Below, piece by piece: positions 15,595 to 19,385 of a stretch of 19,385 nt of DNA. Location: contig JAOHNF010000012.1 in assembly GCA_028103285.1 (NCBI GenBank), positions 1 to 19,385 on the forward strand, written 5' to 3'. Position 1 is the stretch's first letter. Every line of letters begins with the position of its first letter. The translations under genes and the position numbers were made by a program. The notes beneath the pieces were generated by a model, which had not been told where the DNA came from, ran no database searches, and saw only the letters and a list, made by a program, of their open reading frames with translations. This DNA comes from Candidatus Pelagibacter sp. (GTDB taxonomy: Bacteria; Pseudomonadota; Alphaproteobacteria; Pelagibacterales; Pelagibacteraceae).

Positions 15595-16386
15595 TTAACT
15601 TCCCCAAATATAGATTGCTGCGAAAAGGAATAACCATACTACATCTACAAAATGCCAATACCATGCTGCTGCTTCAAAACCAAAGTGATGTTCTGAGTTC
15701 GAGTGCCCTTTCATTGATCTAAATAAGCATACTGCTAAAAAGATAGTTCCTACGATTACGTGAAAACCATGAAAACCGGTTGCCATATAAAATGTTGCAC
15801 CATAAATATTACCATCCATTGTAAATGTCGCATGGTGATATTCATAAGCTTGAAAGCAAGAAAAAATAAAGCCAAGAAACACAGTAAAGATCAAACCATT
15901 TACTAAACCTTTTCTATCATCTTCTAACATAGCATGGTGTGCCCAAGTCACTGTTGTTCCTGATAATAATAAAATCAGAGTATTGATTAACGGGATATCC
16001 CATGGATCAAACGTAACAATATCAGGTGGTGGCCATGTTCCACCTACAGCTTCTGTAGGAAATAAACTTGCGTTAAAATATGCCCAAAACCAAGCGACGA
16101 AGAACATAACTTCCGATGCAATAAAAAGTGTCATTCCATATCTATGACCAATCTGTACGACTTCTGTATGATGTCCTTGATGTTCTGCTTCTTCAATAAC
16201 ATCTCTCCACCACATAAATGCTCCATAGATTACTAAAGCAAAACCAACCAGTAAAAGCCAAAGAGCTTTTGAGTGAAAGTAATAAACTGCACCAAATGCT
16301 AAAACTAAAGTGGCAAAAGATACATATATAGGCCACGGACTAGGATCTACTAAATGAAACTCGTGCTTTTTTTTATCTGTTGACAT
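15595..16386 (-). CDS. ctaE: Cytochrome c oxidase subunit III
   Basis: Subunit III (263 residues, coxC/ctaE) of an aa3-type oxidase. The expected seven membrane helices are visible. Conserved stretches are HEFHLVDPSPWPI at the N-terminus, FMWWRDVIEEAEHQGHHT in the loop after helix 2, GMTLFIASEVMFFVAWFWAYF with the buried Glu, GTTVTWAHHA, and GFHGFHVIVGTIFL toward the end, closing with WYWHFVDVVWLFLFAAIY. It has no metal but stabilises subunit I and proton uptake. It begins two bases after ctaG ends and is followed by surf1 after seven bases. It belongs to the coxA-ctaB-coxF-ctaG-coxC-surf1 order usual in alphaproteobacteria. Confidence 0.98.
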   Translation of the reverse strand: MSTDKKKHEFHLVDPSPWPIYVSFATLVLAFGAVYYFHSKALWLLLVGFALVIYGAFMWWRDVIEEAEHQGHHTEVVQIGHRYGMTLFIASEVMFFVAWFWAYFNASLFPTEAVGGTWPPPDIVTFDPWDIPLINTLILLLSGTTVTWAHHAMLEDDRKGLVNGLIFTVFLGFIFSCFQAYEYHHATFTMDGNIYGATFYMATGFHGFHVIVGTIFLAVCLFRSMKGHSNSEHHFGFEAAAWYWHFVDVVWLFLFAAIYIWGS

Positions 16387-16388
16387 AT

Positions 16389-16940
16389 TTAAATCTTACT
16401 TTTTTCATAAAAATCTGATGCAAAAAAAGTAAAAGAAAGTGTTACATCAGAAATATTCTTTGTTTTATTATCATCAACTACTTTTGGATCCAAGAAAAAT
16501 GATAAAACAAATTCCTGCTTTTCTTTAGGTTTTAGTGTTTGTTTTTCAAAACAAAAGCAGCCAATCTTATTTAAATATAGACCAAAAGATGAGGGTGACA
16601 CGTTAAAAGAGGCTGAGCCTGAAGAGGCTTCATTGCTTGGGTTTTCCACATTAAATTTCACTGTGTGTACTTCGCCAGGTTTTAGATCAATCGTATTTTT
16701 TTCTGGGTAAAATTTCCAACTAGAAGTGTTGTGAACATTTGTATCAAATCGCATTTTATAGTTTTGATCTACTATAATTTTAGGTAATTCTTTGTTTGAG
16801 GCATTTTGAGTAGTACCTGCAAAACCAGTAACTCTGCAAAATAATTCGTATAAAGGTACAGCTGCAAATGATAGTGCTAACATTAAAAAAAATATTGATA
16901 CTAACGCTATAGGAGTTAACTTTTTTTTATTAAAACTCAT
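16389..16940 (-). CDS. ctaG: Cytochrome c oxidase assembly protein CtaG/Cox11
   Basis: Cox11-type CtaG (183 residues) delivers copper to the CuB site of oxidase subunit I. A single N-terminal membrane helix (about 11-29) is followed by VPLYELFCRVTGFAGTTQ, with Cys35, and by the copper-binding pair in GCFCF (Cys128 and Cys130) within a beta-rich periplasmic domain. The length is normal for the family. The ATG shares its first base with the stop of the small CoxF-like gene (TAATG), which suggests coupled translation. The unrelated CtaG of Gram-positive bacteria (a polytopic protein) is excluded by the single helix and the CFCF motif. Confidence 0.97.
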   Translation of the reverse strand: MSFNKKKLTPIALVSIFFLMLALSFAAVPLYELFCRVTGFAGTTQNASNKELPKIIVDQNYKMRFDTNVHNTSSWKFYPEKNTIDLKPGEVHTVKFNVENPSNEASSGSASFNVSPSSFGLYLNKIGCFCFEKQTLKPKEKQEFVLSFFLDPKVVDDNKTKNISDVTLSFTFFASDFYEKSKI

Positions 16941-17050
16941 TATATTTCCCTATTATAAATGCTAATATTATAAAAAGTTAAAACAAACAAAAAAATCATG
17001 AAAAGTACTAAAGCTACAGCTGTAATTATGTTCTTTTTTTTTTTATTCAT
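16940..17050 (-). CDS. 36-residue CoxF-like small membrane protein
   Basis: A complete short frame between ctaB and ctaG. It runs from the ATG at 17048-17050 to a TAA at 16940-16942 and encodes MNKKKKNIITAVALVLFMIF followed by 16 more residues ending YNREI. It has a lysine cluster at 3-6, one membrane helix at about 8-26 and a short tail. Both ends use the same one-base TAATG joint, with the ctaB stop upstream and the ctaG start downstream, and it exactly fills the gap. Alphaproteobacterial cox operons usually hold a tiny gene here (coxF/ctaF-like). Those proteins have a basic N-terminus, an 'iAlaLgalvvlfy..T' helix and an 'NRP' tail; 'AVALVLFMIF' and 'NRE' here resemble that pattern. The role is probably in oxidase assembly or stability. 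An 11-A run sits near the start of the coding strand (17034-17044). Confidence 0.75.
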   Translation of the reverse strand: MNKKKKNIITAVALVLFMIFLFVLTFYNISIYNREI

Positions 17051-17970
17051 TATGAAAGGCCTGCAATTTTATCAATTAATAGAATTAAGAAAATAAAAAA
17101 TAAGTAAAAAATTGAATATACAAATACCTTTCTGGCAATTTTATTAGAAGTTTTAGTTACGTTAGATTTAAATAATTCTAAACATAAATAATTATAATAA
17201 AGTGTCATTGAAACTGTACTTATTAAATAAAATATTCCTGCAAAATTAAAAAAGTATGGAGCAACAACAATTGGTAGCATTGTGAGTGAGTAAACTAATA
17301 TGTTTATTTTAGTTGTTTTTACGCCTGCAATTACCGGCAACATTGGAATTTTAGCTTTTTTATAGTCACTTGATTTATATAAACTTAAAGCCCAAAAATG
17401 AGAGGGTGTCCAAAGAAAGATAATTAAGAATAAAATTATTGGCTCAATAGATATGTTTCCAGTAGCTATAGTCCAGCCAATAACTGGTGGTAAAGCTCCA
17501 GCCGCTCCACCTATAACAATATTTTGTGGAGTTTTTCTTTTTAACCAAATTGTATAAATAAAAAAATAAAATCCAATAGTAAATGCTAGTAAAATTGCTG
17601 AAATTAAATTTGCTGCGTAGTAAAGCATAGCGATTGAGAGAACAGATAAAATAATACCAAAGTACAAAGCTTGATTTTTTTTAACTTTACCCGCTGGTAT
17701 AGGTCTAAGACATGTTCTACTCATTAATGCATCGAGATCTGACTCGTACCACATGTTTAAAGCACCTGCTGCTCCAGAGCCGATAGCAACAGCCAGTAAT
17801 GATACAAAAGAAGATGTAATATCTACGCTGTTTGGTGCAATTAATAGTCCAACCATGCAGGTGAACAAAACAAGAGACATTACTCTTGGTTTCATTAAAT
17901 TAAAAAATGAATTTAAATCAAATACTAAACTAAGTTTAGAGTTTCTATTTTTTGAAAGCGTTTGGTTCAA
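17050..17970 (-). CDS. ctaB: Protoheme IX farnesyltransferase (heme O synthase)
   Basis: CtaB/CyoE (306 residues) attaches a farnesyl chain to heme b to give heme O, the precursor of heme A in aa3 oxidase. The prenyltransferase motif NMWYESDLDALMSRTCLRP lies at 72-90 (Asn72, Asp78, Asp80, Arg85). The second conserved block SSDYKKAKIPMLPV comes later, and about eight or nine membrane segments are seen. FFNLMKPRVMSLVLF near 22-36 is the usual family opening. The frame starts at a TTG (17968-17970) one base after the coxA stop. The only later ATG before the conserved core, at residue 26, would remove part of the 'LMKPRVM' opening, so the TTG or another early non-ATG start is preferred. It draws its farnesyl diphosphate from the isoprenoid route that ispH feeds. 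Confidence 0.95.
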   Translation of the reverse strand: MNQTLSKNRNSKLSLVFDLNSFFNLMKPRVMSLVLFTCMVGLLIAPNSVDITSSFVSLLAVAIGSGAAGALNMWYESDLDALMSRTCLRPIPAGKVKKNQALYFGIILSVLSIAMLYYAANLISAILLAFTIGFYFFIYTIWLKRKTPQNIVIGGAAGALPPVIGWTIATGNISIEPIILFLIIFLWTPSHFWALSLYKSSDYKKAKIPMLPVIAGVKTTKINILVYSLTMLPIVVAPYFFNFAGIFYLISTVSMTLYYNYLCLELFKSNVTKTSNKIARKVFVYSIFYLFFIFLILLIDKIAGLS

Positions 17971-17971
17971 T

Positions 17972-19385
<1,414 letters not shown>

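Overview
The window looks like part of a very compact, AT-rich alphaproteobacterial genome, most probably a SAR11 (Pelagibacterales) cell or a close marine relative. Three things point there. The gene neighbourhoods are alphaproteobacterial: mutY / DUF721 / dsbA-like / smc; atpI-B-E-F'-F without the F1 genes; and coxA-ctaB-coxF-ctaG-coxC-surf1. A set of carotenoid-to-retinal genes is present. Almost no DNA lies between genes: the largest gap is 18 bases, and many neighbours overlap by 1 to 17 bases. The assignment rests on gene content and order recalled from known genomes, not on a search.

Layout. Positions 1-603 hold the N-terminal part of mutY on the minus strand, cut by the left edge. Positions 598-13073 form one unbroken plus-strand series: a DciA/DUF721 protein, a DsbA-like thioredoxin, an unusually short SMC, the membrane part (F0) of ATP synthase (atpI, atpB, atpE, atpF', atpF), then crtI, crtB, crtY, blh, ispH, thrB and rnhA. 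Positions 13070-19385 are an unbroken minus-strand series. Read in transcription order it is coxA/ctaD (cut by the right edge), ctaB/cyoE, a 36-residue CoxF-like protein, ctaG/cox11, ctaE/coxC, surf1, thrC and a peroxiredoxin. The two series converge at rnhA/peroxiredoxin, whose ends overlap by 4 bases.

How the genes work together. IspH makes IPP and DMAPP. CrtB and CrtI turn geranylgeranyl diphosphate into lycopene, CrtY cyclises it to beta-carotene, and Blh cleaves that to retinal, the cofactor of proteorhodopsin. No crtE, no carotenoid hydroxylase or ketolase and no rhodopsin is in the window, so retinal is the likely end product and the other parts must be elsewhere. These genes directly follow the F0 genes of ATP synthase and lie near the terminal oxidase and its assembly factors (heme O synthase, Cox11, Surf1). 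The window is therefore a bioenergetic neighbourhood joining light-driven pumping, respiration and ATP synthesis. thrB and thrC, the last two steps of threonine synthesis, are also here, on opposite strands.

The most unusual item is the SMC protein. It has complete N- and C-terminal ATPase halves but only 814 residues, and no hinge domain is recognisable between its coils. I saw no insertion sequence, prophage, CRISPR array, tRNA, rRNA or riboswitch. I did not find an obviously new defence or mobile system. The main interest lies in gene architecture and the shortened SMC.
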